From the NCBI RefSeq assembly GCF_022023855.1, contig NZ_CP059449.1, forward strand, positions 1,164,501-1,228,500: a DNA stretch of 64,000 nucleotides, given 5' to 3'. This document shows, in pieces, positions 1 to 7,900 of the stretch (positions are counted from its first letter, which is position 1; each line of letters opens with the position of its first letter). Source of the DNA: Azospirillum brasilense. Lineage in GTDB: Bacteria; Pseudomonadota; Alphaproteobacteria; Azospirillales; Azospirillaceae. The notes under the pieces are model-generated. The model was not told the origin of the DNA, did no database searches, and saw nothing but the letters and a program-made list of their open reading frames with translations. The translations under genes and the position numbers were made by a program.

Positions 1-421
1 TCTTGTAGATGTGGTCGCCGGCCAGGATCAGGATGTATTCCGGCTCGTGGTCGCGCAGGATGTCCAGGTTCTGGTACACCGCGTCGGCGGTGCCCTGGTA
101 CCAGGCGGTCTCACTGATGCGCTGCTGCGCCGGCAGCAGGTCGCAGAACTCGTTCATCTCGCCGCGGAAGAAGTTCCAGCCGCGCTGCAGGTGGCGGAGC
201 AGGCTGTGCGACTTGTACTGCGTCAGCACGCCGATGCGGCGGAAACCCGAATTGATGCAGTTCGACAGGGCGAAGTCGATGATCCGGAACTTGCCCCCGA
301 AATAGGTGGCCGGCTTGGCGCGACGGTCGGTCAGCTGCTTCAGCCGGCTGCCCCGGCCGCCGGCCAGGACAAGTGCCACGGCGCGGCGCGGCGCCAGCCG
401 CAGATCCCGTTTGTCGAGCAT
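1..421 (-). CDS. glgC: Glucose-1-phosphate adenylyltransferase, N-terminal part (3' end outside window)
   Basis: The reverse strand from the ATG at 421-419 reads 140 codons open to the window edge. It makes ADP-glucose from glucose-1-phosphate and ATP, the first committed step of glycogen synthesis, in the cytosol. The nucleotide-binding signature [13 protein letters not shown] appears at about residues 19-31, followed by [16 protein letters not shown] and ALSNCINSG. Further on are the family strings RGWNFFRGE, the substrate-loop motif WYQGTADAV and [10 protein letters not shown] purine-rich ribosome binding site (GGGGAGA) lies just upstream. The C-terminal left-handed beta-helix domain is outside the window. 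It is divergent from amtB. The family assignment is certain from the motifs. Confidence 0.95.
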   Translation of the reverse strand, partial: MLDKRDLRLAPRRAVALVLAGGRGSRLKQLTDRRAKPATYFGGKFRIIDFALSNCINSGFRRIGVLTQYKSHSLLRHLQRGWNFFRGEMNEFCDLLPAQQRISETAWYQGTADAVYQNLDILRDHEPEYILILAGDHIYK

Positions 422-760
422 GTGTCTCCCCTTTCGGTTCTCTTTTTTGCTGTCGGCCATCCGGAAGCGTCCGGCGGACCCGTATGGGCGGAGGCCGCTT
501 GTCCCCGGCCCCGTCCGGCTCCGCCGGTTGAGAGGGTGACCGTGCCACATTTCACGGGGGCGGGCCAATAGGCCGAGGGGAACAGGCCGGAAATAGAGGG
601 GGGCTGCCCAACGGTTGTGCGGAATTCAGGCGCATCGCTGTGCATAAAAAACAGGCAAGCGCGTGGGAAACGGGCGCGCGGCGCCTCAACAGGGGGCAGG
701 CAACCTGCAATCCATGGGCGAATCACGCTGCGGTGCAAGGCTTTGGGTGTTCCGATTTTC

Positions 761-777
761 TGCTCAATTTCTGGGCA
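761..777 (+). promoter_or_regulatory. Candidate NtrC (NRI) enhancer site upstream of amtB
   Basis: The 17-bp imperfect palindrome TGCTCAATTTCTGGGCA resembles the NtrC consensus (TGCACYA-N3-TGGTGCA) in its outer TGC...GCA and inner TGG. It sits about 100 bp upstream of the -24/-12 element, a usual enhancer distance. The match is imperfect, so this is a moderate-confidence inference. Confidence 0.45.
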
Positions 778-860
778 AGGTAGTCCGGCGACTCGGGTCC
801 TATGCTGCTTTGCGGTCATCCGAAAGGCCGCAACCACCGCGATTCCTAGCCCTTTTGGGT

Positions 861-876
861 TGGCACGCTTCTTGAA
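861..876 (+). promoter_or_regulatory. Sigma-54 (-24/-12) promoter of amtB
   Basis: TGGCACG-N4-TTGAA matches the sigma-54 consensus TGGCACG-N4-TTGCW with the invariant GG in the -24 element and one mismatch in the -12 box. It lies about 95 bp before the amtB start. Nitrogen-controlled amtB genes are classically transcribed from such promoters, so the context supports it. Confidence 0.75.
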
Positions 877-970
877 GAGAAATCGGCGTACACGGTCCCC
901 TCCCGCCGCCCCGTCTGTACCGGGGACGGGGCGAAACGGGCCAGAAGCATTCGAATAAAGAGGAGCCTCG

Positions 971-2287
971 ATGAGCCGTCTCTTCACCCTCGCCGCGCCG
1001 ACGATGGCGGCGATTCTGGGCTTGGCCGGTCTGCCTGCCGCCGCCCTCGCCCAGGAAGCGGCCGCCGCCGCGGCCGAGCCGACCCTGAGCAGCGGCGACA
1101 CGGCTTGGATGCTGGTCGCCACGGCGCTGGTTCTGTTCATGACCATCCCGGGTCTGGCCCTGTTCTACGGCGGCATGGTCCGCAAGATGAACGTGCTGTC
1201 GGTCGTGATGCAGAGCTTCGCGATCTGCTGTCTGGTCAGCATCCTGTGGTTCTTCGCCGGTTACAGCATCGCCTTCACCGAAGGCACCCCGTATTTCGGC
1301 AGCCTGTCCAAGTTCATGCTGGCCGGCATCACCAAGGACAGCCTGACGGGCGTCATTCCGGAGACGATCTTCGTCGTCTTCCAGATGACCTTCGCCATCA
1401 TCACGCCGGCCCTGATCACCGGCGCCTTCGCCGACCGCATGAAGTTCTCCTCGATGCTGGTCTTCACGGGCCTGTGGTCGCTGATCGTCTACGCGCCGAT
1501 CACCCACTGGGTCTGGGGTCCGGGCGGTTATCTGATGGGTGACGGCGTGCTCGACTACGCCGGCGGCACCGTCGTGCACATCAACGCGGGTGTGGCCGGT
1601 CTGGTCGCCGCCATCGTGCTGGGCAAGCGCAAGGGCTACCCGAACGAGAACTTCGCTCCGCACAACCTGGTGCTCAGCCTGATCGGCGCCTCGATGCTGT
1701 GGGTCGGCTGGTTCGGCTTCAACGCGGGTTCCGCCGTGGCCGCCGACGGCCGTGCGGGCATGGCCATGCTGGTCACGCAGATCGCCGCCGCCACCGCCGC
1801 CATGTCCTGGCTGCTGGTCGAGTGGGCCACCAAGGGCAAGCCCTCGGTCCTCGGCATCATCTCCGGCGCCATCGCCGGCTTGGTCGCCATCACCCCGGCC
1901 TCGGGCTTCGTCGGTCCGACCGGCGCCCTGGTCATCGGTCTGGCCGCCGGCGTGATCTGCTACTGGGGCGCCACCGGCCTGAAGCGCGCCCTCGGCTATG
2001 ACGACTCGCTGGACGCCTTCGGCGTGCACGGCGTGGGCGGCATCGTCGGCGCCATCCTGACCGGTGTCTTCGCCCAGGAAGCCATCGGCGGCACCGCCGG
2101 CGCCCTGGAAGGCAACGTCGGCCAGATCTGGACGCAGGTTTACGGCATCCTGGCCACCATCGCCTACTCGGCGGTCGGCTCCTTCATCATCCTGAAGGTT
2201 ATCGACGTGGTGATGGGTCTGCGCGTCGACGAGGACGTCGAGCGCGATGGCCTGGACCTCGCCCTGCACGGCGAGACCATCCACTAA
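971..2287 (+). CDS. amtB: Ammonium transporter AmtB
   Basis: This 438-residue protein conducts ammonium/ammonia across the inner membrane. A cleavable signal peptide occupies about residues 1-27 (ending AALA-QE), followed by an Ala-rich segment and eleven expected membrane helices. The twin pore histidines are seen as His203 (GGTVVHINAG) and His353 (GVHGVGGIVG), 150 residues apart as in E. coli AmtB. AGGAG is placed correctly before the ATG. The gene stands alone: the P-II gene (glnK/glnZ) usually paired with amtB is not adjacent, so control by P-II must act in trans. Upstream NtrC and sigma-54 elements suggest induction under nitrogen limitation. A strong hairpin terminator follows. Confidence 0.97.
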   Translation: MSRLFTLAAPTMAAILGLAGLPAAALAQEAAAAAAEPTLSSGDTAWMLVATALVLFMTIPGLALFYGGMVRKMNVLSVVMQSFAICCLVSILWFFAGYSIAFTEGTPYFGSLSKFMLAGITKDSLTGVIPETIFVVFQMTFAIITPALITGAFADRMKFSSMLVFTGLWSLIVYAPITHWVWGPGGYLMGDGVLDYAGGTVVHINAGVAGLVAAIVLGKRKGYPNENFAPHNLVLSLIGASMLWVGWFGFNAGSAVAADGRAGMAMLVTQIAAATAAMSWLLVEWATKGKPSVLGIISGAIAGLVAITPASGFVGPTGALVIGLAAGVICYWGATGLKRALGYDDSLDAFGVHGVGGIVGAILTGVFAQEAIGGTAGALEGNVGQIWTQVYGILATIAYSAVGSFIILKVIDVVMGLRVDEDVERDGLDLALHGETIH

Positions 2288-2324
2288 GCACCCTTTGCAG
2301 CCTGGTTGTTTCCTCCATGAACTT

Positions 2325-2356
2325 CCGCCGCCGGGGGCTCCCGGCGGCGGATTTTT
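2325..2356 (+). terminator. Rho-independent terminator of amtB
   Basis: A perfect 10-bp stem, CCGCCGCCGG (2325-2334) pairing with CCGGCGGCGG (2341-2350), is followed by ATTTTT. It lies 38 bp after the amtB stop. Confidence 0.9.
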
Positions 2357-2392
2357 CATGTCGGAGTCCCGACGACAGAGGCCGTGACGCGC

Positions 2393-3631
2393 TCAGCGGC
2401 GCAGATACATCTTGCCGACGCCGTTCAGCGCCGTGAAAAGCTGCGCGAACTGCGCCAGGAAAGCGTCCCAGGCCAGCGGCCCGGCCTTCTCCGCCACCGC
2501 CTGGTGGATGGCCCCCAGGCTGGTCCGCCCGTCCACCCGCGCCAGGATCGGCCCGGCCAGACGGGGCAGGGGCAGGGGGATGACCGCGCCCATCAGTTCG
2601 GCCTCCAGCACGCCGCCGGGGGGCAGGCCCTTGGCCAACGCGGCGCCGTCGAGGTCGCGCAGAACCGGCACCACCTCCGGCCCGTCGGGGCGGGCGACGG
2701 CGCCCTCGGCGTCCTCGGGGCGGACAAGATAGGCGATGTGCTTGGTCATGCTGCCGGTGACCTGCTCGGCCCAGGCGGCGCGCTCCAGCCGGGACAGCCC
2801 GTCCAGCCGCTTCAGCACGCGGGGGTCCTTCACCCAGACGGCGGGGTCGTAGCGGTAAGGGTCCACCAGCGCAGCGATGGCCAGACCGCCCACCGCGGCC
2901 AGCTCCGCCAACTCCGGCACGGTGAAGGGCCGGTCGCAGGAATGCAGCAGCAGGTCGTAGAGGTCGGCGTCGGCCTGTTTGTGGTCGTTGATGAAGGGGT
3001 TGCGCAGCAGCCAGTTGGACGTCGGCAGGCGCTCGATCAGCCTGCGGGCCAGCGCCACCCGCTCCTTCGGCGGCAGGTCCGCCGCGATGGTGCGCAGCGC
3101 CGCCTGCATGGGATAGACGCCGGTGCGCCCGTAAGGCGCGTAGACCATCAGCCCGATCCCGCCGCCCGGCTTCAGCGCACCGGCCAGCGAGCGGATGCCC
3201 GCCGCCGGCTCGTCCAGATGGTGCAGCACGCCGCAGCAGTCGACGTAGTCGAACGGCCCCCCCTCCTCCAACAGCCCGCCGAGGTCGAGCAGCGAGCCGC
3301 GGCGGAAGTCGATGTTGGTCAGCCCGCGCGCCTTGGCCCGTGCCTCGGCGATGTCCCGCGCGGCGTCGGAGAGGTCGAGATAGGTGACGTGCCCCGGATT
3401 GCCGGCGTCGGCCAGTTGCTGGGCGATCATGATTGTCCCGTCGCCGGTCCCGCCGCCGGCCACCAGCACCTTGAGGGGCTTGGCGTGGTCGATGCGCCCG
3501 CCGAAGACGTTGTGGTTCACCTCGTCCAGATGGCTGGGCGACCCGGTGATCAGGCGCTTTTTCTCGTCGGCGGGGTTGCGCGCGGGATAGGGGAAGGCTT
3601 CGTACTGGGCGCGCAGGGTGTCGATGCTCAT
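2393..3631 (-). CDS. Class I SAM-dependent methyltransferase of unknown substrate
   Basis: The protein has 412 residues. Near residues 50-110 there is a typical class I methyltransferase core: motif I VLVAGGGTGDG, the acidic end of strand 2 in VTYLDLSD, then the aspartate motif around GSLLD and the post-motif FDYVDCCGVLHHL. About 200 residues follow the core without a motif I recognise. That C-terminal region probably sets substrate choice. The family includes small-molecule and protein methyltransferases, so the substrate cannot be given from sequence. It is the downstream gene after the asparaginase on the same strand, about 105 bp away, across a G/C-rich palindrome. Confidence 0.8.
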   Translation of the reverse strand: MSIDTLRAQYEAFPYPARNPADEKKRLITGSPSHLDEVNHNVFGGRIDHAKPLKVLVAGGGTGDGTIMIAQQLADAGNPGHVTYLDLSDAARDIAEARAKARGLTNIDFRRGSLLDLGGLLEEGGPFDYVDCCGVLHHLDEPAAGIRSLAGALKPGGGIGLMVYAPYGRTGVYPMQAALRTIAADLPPKERVALARRLIERLPTSNWLLRNPFINDHKQADADLYDLLLHSCDRPFTVPELAELAAVGGLAIAALVDPYRYDPAVWVKDPRVLKRLDGLSRLERAAWAEQVTGSMTKHIAYLVRPEDAEGAVARPDGPEVVPVLRDLDGAALAKGLPPGGVLEAELMGAVIPLPLPRLAGPILARVDGRTSLGAIHQAVAEKAGPLAWDAFLAQFAQLFTALNGVGKMYLRR

Positions 3632-3687
3632 GGATCAGGCAACCGGTCAGGTGGACGGGTGCCGGACCATAGCATCAACGCGGGGGA

Positions 3688-3722
3688 GGGTGGGGGGAGT
3701 GGTTGCGCTGCTCCCCCCACCC
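3688..3722. repeat. G/C-rich palindrome (REP-like hairpin)
   Basis: GGGTGGGGGGAG (3688-3699) pairs perfectly with CTCCCCCCACCC (3711-3722) around an 11-nt loop, between two same-strand genes. No T-run follows on either strand, so it is not a classic terminator. It resembles the other G-rich intergenic palindromes in this window. Confidence 0.7.
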
Positions 3723-3735
3723 AACACCTCCAACC

Positions 3736-4845
3736 TTACCCCGCGGCACCCTCTGCCGGGCGGACCACGCCGACCTCCAGGCCGTTGCGGTTGGTCACCG
3801 GCTGGTTGATGAGCTGAGCGGCCCGCGCCCATTGCTCGTCCGACAGGACCTTGGTGGCGCGGATCAGGGCGGCCAGGGCGACCTCGCGGGCGCGCGGGGT
3901 GCCGTCGTCGATCTTCAGGGCGATGCCCAGGCCCTGTTTGGGCAGGACGGCGCAGCCCACGCCCTCGGCCCCGCCCTTGACCAGCACCAGCCCGCCCGCC
4001 GCCTGCATCATGCCGGTGTCGAAGCTGTCCTTGCCGGCGATCAGGTGCGGGTGCGACCGCCAGGCGCGGCGGATGCGGGCCACCGCCTCGGCGCGGGAGT
4101 CGGGCAGGTCCTTGGGGTCGCCGATGCGGGCCATGGCGTAGGCGATGGCGCCCAGCGGGATGCCGATGGTCGGAATGGCGCAGCCGTCGACGCCCCAGGG
4201 GGCCTGCGACAGGTCCTGGCCGGTCATCTGCTCCATCACGCCCAGGATGCGCTGCTGCACCGGGTGGTCGAAGCGGACATAGCCCTTGGTCGGCTCGCCC
4301 TTGTGCAGGGCGGTGGTCAGGAAGCCGGCGTGCTTGCCGGAGCAGTTGTTGTGGAAGGCGGTCGGCGTCTCGCCGTGACGGATCATCTCGTGGGCGGTCT
4401 CGGTGTCGGTCGGCAGATGCGCCCCGCACTCGTAATCGCCCACCGTCAGGCCGATGCGCTTTATCCAGGCCTCCGCGATGCGGGTGTGGCGGATCTCCCC
4501 ATGGTGGGAGGAGCAGGCCAGCGCCAGCTCCTGGTCGCCCAGCTCGTAGGCGTCCAGCGCGCCCGTCTCGACGAGCGGGATCGCCTGGATGGCCTTGATG
4601 GCGGAGCGCGGGTAGACCGGCGCCTGGATGTCGCCCCACTGGGCCAGCACACGACCGTCGGAATCGACGATGCAGGCGCGCCCGCGATGGACGGATTCCA
4701 CCATGCCGCCGCGCGTCACCTCGACGAGGATCGGCGCCTCCGGCGGTCCGGACAGGTCGGCGTGGACCTCGGCGGGTGGGGGATGGTCGGCGTGGCCGTG
4801 GTGGTCACCGTGGCCGCCGCAGCAGGAGGAATGGTCGTGGCTCAT
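3736..4845 (-). CDS. L-asparaginase, Rhizobium etli (ReAV) class, with His-rich N-terminus
   Basis: The 369-residue protein should hydrolyse L-asparagine to aspartate and ammonia. All hallmarks of the rhizobial class are visible: Ser81-x-x-Lys84 (RSAIK), Ser113 in CSSHHGE, Cys168-x-x-Lys171 (NCSGKH) and Cys222 (DGCAIP). These lie 33 residues downstream of the catalytic serines and zinc-binding Cys/Lys of R. etli ReAV as I recall them, with matching spacing. The 33-residue shift is an N-terminal extension, MSHDHSSCCGGHGDHHGHAD, rich in His and Cys. The class is unrelated to E. coli AnsA/AnsB. There is no signal peptide, so it should be cytosolic. The lone upstream stretch offers no clear regulator. 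Confidence 0.9.
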   Translation of the reverse strand: MSHDHSSCCGGHGDHHGHADHPPPAEVHADLSGPPEAPILVEVTRGGMVESVHRGRACIVDSDGRVLAQWGDIQAPVYPRSAIKAIQAIPLVETGALDAYELGDQELALACSSHHGEIRHTRIAEAWIKRIGLTVGDYECGAHLPTDTETAHEMIRHGETPTAFHNNCSGKHAGFLTTALHKGEPTKGYVRFDHPVQQRILGVMEQMTGQDLSQAPWGVDGCAIPTIGIPLGAIAYAMARIGDPKDLPDSRAEAVARIRRAWRSHPHLIAGKDSFDTGMMQAAGGLVLVKGGAEGVGCAVLPKQGLGIALKIDDGTPRAREVALAALIRATKVLSDEQWARAAQLINQPVTNRNGLEVGVVRPAEGAAG

Positions 4846-4975
4846 GGGTGGAGAGCTTGCCTCTGTCCGGGGCGCGAGGCAAGGTGTCGCACCGTCGGAC
4901 CCGCCGGATCATGGCCGATTCGCGGCCGATTCTCGGTGTGTGTGCGGGCCGAAACTACGAGTGATTGTGCAAGCC

Positions 4976-5560
4976 ATGCGTGGATATTTCGCCATCGGGG
5001 TGGAGCGGATCAGCAAGCCGGGCAATGTCGGCAATCTGATGCGCTCCGCCCACGCCTTCGGCGCCTCCTTCTTCTTCGCCATCGACCCGGAGCCCGACCT
5101 GCACGAGGCCCACATCGTGGACACGTCCGGCGCGTCGGAGCATCTGCCGCTCTACGTCTACGACCGGGTGGCCGATCTGGCCCTGCCCAAGGACTGCCAA
5201 CTCGTCGGGGTGGAACTGACCGAGGACGCGGTGGAGCTGCCCAGCTTCCGCCACCCGACCCGCGCCGCCTATGTGCTGGGGCCGGAGCGCGGCAGCCTGT
5301 CCGAACCGCTGCTGGAGCGCTGCGACTTCACGGTGAAGATCCCGATGAAGTTCTGCATCAACGTCGGGGTGGCCGGCGCCCTGGTGATGTACGACCGGAT
5401 GATCAGCCTGGGCCGCTTCGCCGAACGCCCGGTGCGCGTCGGCGGCCCGACCGAGCCGCTGCGCGATCACCAGCACGGCCGCCAGATCATGCGCAACCCG
5501 GAGCGCCGCCGCCGCATGCGCGGCATCCAGAAGCCGGTGATCGTCCGTGACGATGACTGA
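4976..5560 (+). CDS. TrmH/SpoU-family RNA 2'-O-ribose methyltransferase
   Basis: This 194-residue SPOUT enzyme likely 2'-O-methylates tRNA or rRNA using SAM. It has the early signature KPGNVGNLMRSAHAFGA, then the knot motifs VLGPERGSLS (about residues 103-112) and IPMKFCINVGVAGALVMYDR. The length fits a single-domain member close to TrmL, but the C-terminal tail (about 45 residues, very basic) is longer than in TrmL. The start is the ATG at 4976; in-frame GTG codons at 4961 and 4967 are possible alternatives. The stop codon lies inside a 22-bp tandem repeat, so the last residues VIVRDDD come from the first repeat unit. Confidence 0.88.
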   Translation: MRGYFAIGVERISKPGNVGNLMRSAHAFGASFFFAIDPEPDLHEAHIVDTSGASEHLPLYVYDRVADLALPKDCQLVGVELTEDAVELPSFRHPTRAAYVLGPERGSLSEPLLERCDFTVKIPMKFCINVGVAGALVMYDRMISLGRFAERPVRVGGPTEPLRDHQHGRQIMRNPERRRRMRGIQKPVIVRDDD

Positions 5561-5607
5561 TTTCGTCCGTGACGATGACTGATTTCGTCCGCGACGACGA
5601 GTGATCC
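5542..5607. repeat. Three-copy 22-bp tandem repeat spanning the methyltransferase stop codon
   Basis: Units 5542-5563 and 5564-5585 are identical (CGTCCGTGACGATGACTGAT plus TT). A third, diverged unit occupies 5586-5607. The TGA stop lies in unit 1 and is repeated in unit 2. Confidence 0.9.
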
Positions 5608-5610
5608 GGC

Positions 5611-6297
5611 TCAGAACTTCACGAACGGGTTGAGGATCAGCCCCAGCGCGCCGGTGAAACGAAGCGGCGCGTCGGTCACCGCCAGGCACAGGCAGCCCTC
5701 GTCGTCGGCCACCGGGCGGTGGCGCACGGAGTCGTCGGCGACGGACAGGTCGCCGCGGGCGAACTGGCCGAGATCGTCGGTGAAGCCGCCGTCGAGCACC
5801 AGCGTCAGCTCGATCCCGCAGTGGGTGTGGTGGGGCGGCCCGACGCCGCTCGCCAGCCGCATCAGCCGGGCCTTGCCGCGGCGTTCGGAATCACAGCCGA
5901 AGCCGGACCCCAGCGGGATGTCGTAGCAGTCCATGCCGCGCATAAGCCGCTTCCAGGGCAGGCGCGACAGGTCGTTGCCGATGTAGCGGCGCAGCGGCTC
6001 GGGCAGCAGCGGCACTTCGGCCGGCTGGCAAACCAGCTTCGGCCGGGGCGCGCGGGGCAGGGGCGGCAAGTCGTCCAGCCGGGCGAGAACCGTCTCCAGG
6101 CAGGCGGGGTCGACCTCCTCCGGCTCGATGCTCTCCAGCAGGGCGCCGCCGACCGCCTCCATCTCGGCGACGTTCAGGCGGCAGCAGGGGCACAGCGCCA
6201 GATGCGTCGCCACGATCAGCGACGCCGCCTCACCCAGAGCGCCGCCGGCATAGTCGATCAGCAGGGTGTCGCCGGGATGGTGGGTGGGCACGGTCAT
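5611..6297 (-). CDS. chrR: ChrR-family zinc anti-sigma factor
   Basis: The 228-residue protein should bind and inhibit the ECF sigma factor encoded just upstream, releasing it during oxidative (singlet oxygen type) stress. The N-terminal anti-sigma domain shows the zinc ligands His6/His7 and His32-x3-Cys36-x2-Cys39 (THLALCPCC). The C-terminal half is a ChrR cupin-like domain (HHTHCGIELTLVLDG, then ARGDLSVADDSVRHRP) that probably binds a second metal. Its start overlaps the end of the sigma gene by 4 bp, so the pair is translationally coupled. This matches the known RpoE-ChrR arrangement of Rhodobacter sphaeroides. Confidence 0.92.
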   Translation of the reverse strand: MTVPTHHPGDTLLIDYAGGALGEAASLIVATHLALCPCCRLNVAEMEAVGGALLESIEPEEVDPACLETVLARLDDLPPLPRAPRPKLVCQPAEVPLLPEPLRRYIGNDLSRLPWKRLMRGMDCYDIPLGSGFGCDSERRGKARLMRLASGVGPPHHTHCGIELTLVLDGGFTDDLGQFARGDLSVADDSVRHRPVADDEGCLCLAVTDAPLRFTGALGLILNPFVKF

Positions 6298-6869
6298 CGG
6301 GAGTCCCTCATGGCCTTGCGCAGCCGCTCCATGGCCAGACGCAGGCGCGACTTGACGGTGCCCAGCGGAATGCCCTGTTCGGCGGAGATCTGGCTGTGCG
6401 GCTTGTCCTCGAAATAGGCCAGCCGCAGCAGGTCGGCCTGTTCCGGCGGCAGGGTCTTCAGCGCCGCTTTCAGGCGTCCGGCGGTTTCGCGCGCCGCCAT
6501 CCCGTCGTCGGCGCTTTCCACCGGGGCGGGCACCAGCGTGGGGTCGGCGGGGTCGATCTCGGGCCGCTGTTCCCGCCGCAGCGCGTCGATCCGCCGGTTG
6601 CGGGCGATGGTGAACACCCAGGTGGCGGCGGACGCCTGGGTCGGGTCATAGGTTTCCGCGCGGCGCCACACCAACAGCATCACGTCCTGCACCAACTCCT
6701 CCGCACCGCCCGCATCGCAGCCCTGGCGGCGCAGATAGGCCTTCAACCGCGGGGCGAAATGCCCGAACAGGGCCGCGAAGGCCGTGCGGTCGCGGTCCCG
6801 CCCGACCGCGGTCAGCAGTTCTTCGAAGGTCCGGTCGGCGCCGGCGGCTGAGGAACCAAGATCCTGCAT
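6294..6869 (-). CDS. rpoE: ECF RNA polymerase sigma factor, RpoE of the ChrR-controlled group
   Basis: Region 2 of sigma-70 is seen in FGHFAPRLKAYLRR through EELVQDVMLLVWRRAETYDP and TWVFTIARNRRIDALRR. Region 4 is LPPEQADLLRLAYFEDKPHSQISAEQGIPLGTVKSRLR, a helix-turn-helix that reads the -35 box. The start chosen is the ATG at 6869 (191 residues; begins MQDLGSS). An in-frame GTG at 6947 or ATG at 6944 or 6914 would add up to 26 residues with no family similarity that I can see. It is co-transcribed with chrR and preceded by a promoter of the type this sigma group reads, implying autoregulation. Confidence 0.9.
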   Translation of the reverse strand: MQDLGSSAAGADRTFEELLTAVGRDRDRTAFAALFGHFAPRLKAYLRRQGCDAGGAEELVQDVMLLVWRRAETYDPTQASAATWVFTIARNRRIDALRREQRPEIDPADPTLVPAPVESADDGMAARETAGRLKAALKTLPPEQADLLRLAYFEDKPHSQISAEQGIPLGTVKSRLRLAMERLRKAMRDSR

Positions 6870-7273
6870 CCACGTCTTCGGGCACGTCTTCGGGAGCGCC
6901 GTCTCTGCGCGCATGGGCTTTGCGCACAAGGGCAAGCCCCGCATCACATGGTGCGCGGGGCGCCCCGCTGCAAAGCGTGTTTGGCGCTCCTCCGCGTCGT
7001 GTGCACCGTCGAGTGGTCGGGCGGCCAGTGGTCTTATGGGTGTGCTGCGGCGTTCGGTCCAGCGTTCGATGGACCTTCTACGCGTCCTGTTCTCGGTCGG
7101 ATCACCGGCTTTCGACGCGAAATCGAGCGATCGATTGCAGGACCGCCTCGTGGAACAACCCGTGACTTCGCCGCCGGGACGGGGCGGCGGCCCTGGAAAG
7201 CCTCACCGAATTGGGGTAGGGTCCGACCCACTCCCGAACCCGTCCGCAAAACCATTCGAGCCTTCGCCAACCG
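6870..7273. other. 404-bp intergenic region between rpoE and the IalB-like gene
   Basis: I find no gene in it. It holds a candidate autoregulatory rpoE promoter (listed separately) and must hold the promoter of the rightward IalB-like gene. Confidence 0.6.
7075..7104 (-). promoter_or_regulatory. Candidate RpoE-dependent promoter of rpoE-chrR
   Basis: On the minus strand, TGATCC (7104-7099) and TAGAAG (7080-7075) are separated by 18 bp. The Rhodobacter sphaeroides RpoE consensus I recall has a TGATCC -35 box, an 18-bp spacer and a TAAGA-like -10 box. Transcription would start near 7068 and run into rpoE with a leader of about 200 nt. Confidence 0.55.
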
Positions 7274-7822
7274 ATGTTGCCCATTCGCACCATCCGTCGC
7301 ACCGCCGGCGCCGCTCTGCTTCTGGCCGGTCCGATCCTCGCCGCAACCGTTACCACGGCCGGCGCCGCCGACCCGCGCCTGCTGGGGACCTTCAAGGACT
7401 GGAACGCCTTCGCCTTCGACGAAGGCGGGCACAAGGTCTGCTATCTGTCCAGCCAGCCCAAGAAGAAGGAGCCCGCCGCGGCCAAGCGCGGGGACATCTA
7501 TGTGCTGGTCACCCACCGCCCGGCGGAAAAGGCGCTGGACGTCGTCAGCGTCGTCGTCGGCTACCCCCTCAAGAAGGACAGCGAGTCCACGTTGGACGTG
7601 GCCGGCAAGTCCTTCAAGCTGTTCACCGACGGCGAGACCGCCTGGGCGCGCGACGCCGACACCGACAAGGCCGTCACCGCCGCGATGCGCGACGCCAAGG
7701 GCAAGTCCATGGTGGTGAAGGGTGTTTCGGCCCGCGGCACGAAGACCACCGACACCTACGGCACCGACGGCTTCGCCCAGGCTTACGACGCGATCAACCA
7801 GGCCTGCGGCGTGAAGCGCTGA
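7274..7822 (+). CDS. Invasion-associated locus B (IalB)-family exported protein
   Basis: This 182-residue protein has a signal peptide at about residues 1-33 ending TAGAADP, so it is exported to the periplasm. The body matches the IalB family: an early FKDWNAFAF segment, then CYLSSQPKKKEP, the central DVVSVVVGYPLKK, WARDADTDKAVTAAMRDAKGKSMVVKGVSARGTKTTDTY and a C-terminal AYDAINQACG. The two cysteines (CYLSS and QACG) could form a disulfide. Family function is poorly known; the name comes from Bartonella. No operon partner is seen; rlmN follows from its own promoter. Confidence 0.8.
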   Translation: MLPIRTIRRTAGAALLLAGPILAATVTTAGAADPRLLGTFKDWNAFAFDEGGHKVCYLSSQPKKKEPAAAKRGDIYVLVTHRPAEKALDVVSVVVGYPLKKDSESTLDVAGKSFKLFTDGETAWARDADTDKAVTAAMRDAKGKSMVVKGVSARGTKTTDTYGTDGFAQAYDAINQACGVKR

Positions 7823-7864
7823 GCAGCGCTGCTCTTTTCACTTGGTCGCTCCTCGTTTCGTCTT

Positions 7865-7893
7865 TTGACTCCGGACGCTCGTGGCCCTATTTA
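7865..7893 (+). promoter_or_regulatory. Sigma-70 type promoter of rlmN (predicts a leaderless mRNA)
   Basis: TTGACT (7865-7870), a 17-bp spacer and TATTTA (7888-7893) form a good housekeeping promoter. The expected start of transcription, about 7 bp after the -10 box, is position 7900 or 7901, which is the A of the rlmN ATG. Confidence 0.7.
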
Positions 7894-7900
7894 GGGGGCC

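Larger units (their letters stand above)
422..970. other. 549-bp intergenic region between divergent glgC and amtB
   Basis: I see no credible gene here: the open frames have no ribosome binding site or recognisable product. The right half carries a sigma-54 type promoter and an upstream NtrC-like site, listed separately. The left half must hold the glgC promoter, for which I could not pick a convincing -35/-10 pair. Confidence 0.6.

Noticed and set aside
800..2359. Long open frame on the strand opposite amtB
   Set aside because: It is the shadow of amtB in G+C-rich codons: low-complexity, Asp/Gly/Gln/His-rich, no ribosome binding site, no family motif. Many similar frames of 300 to over 1400 codons (for example opposite addA and the two kinases) were dropped for the same reason.
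5542..5607. CRISPR-like or regulatory iteron array
   Set aside because: Units are directly adjacent without spacers and include the coding end of the methyltransferase gene; a slippage-type tandem repeat fits better.
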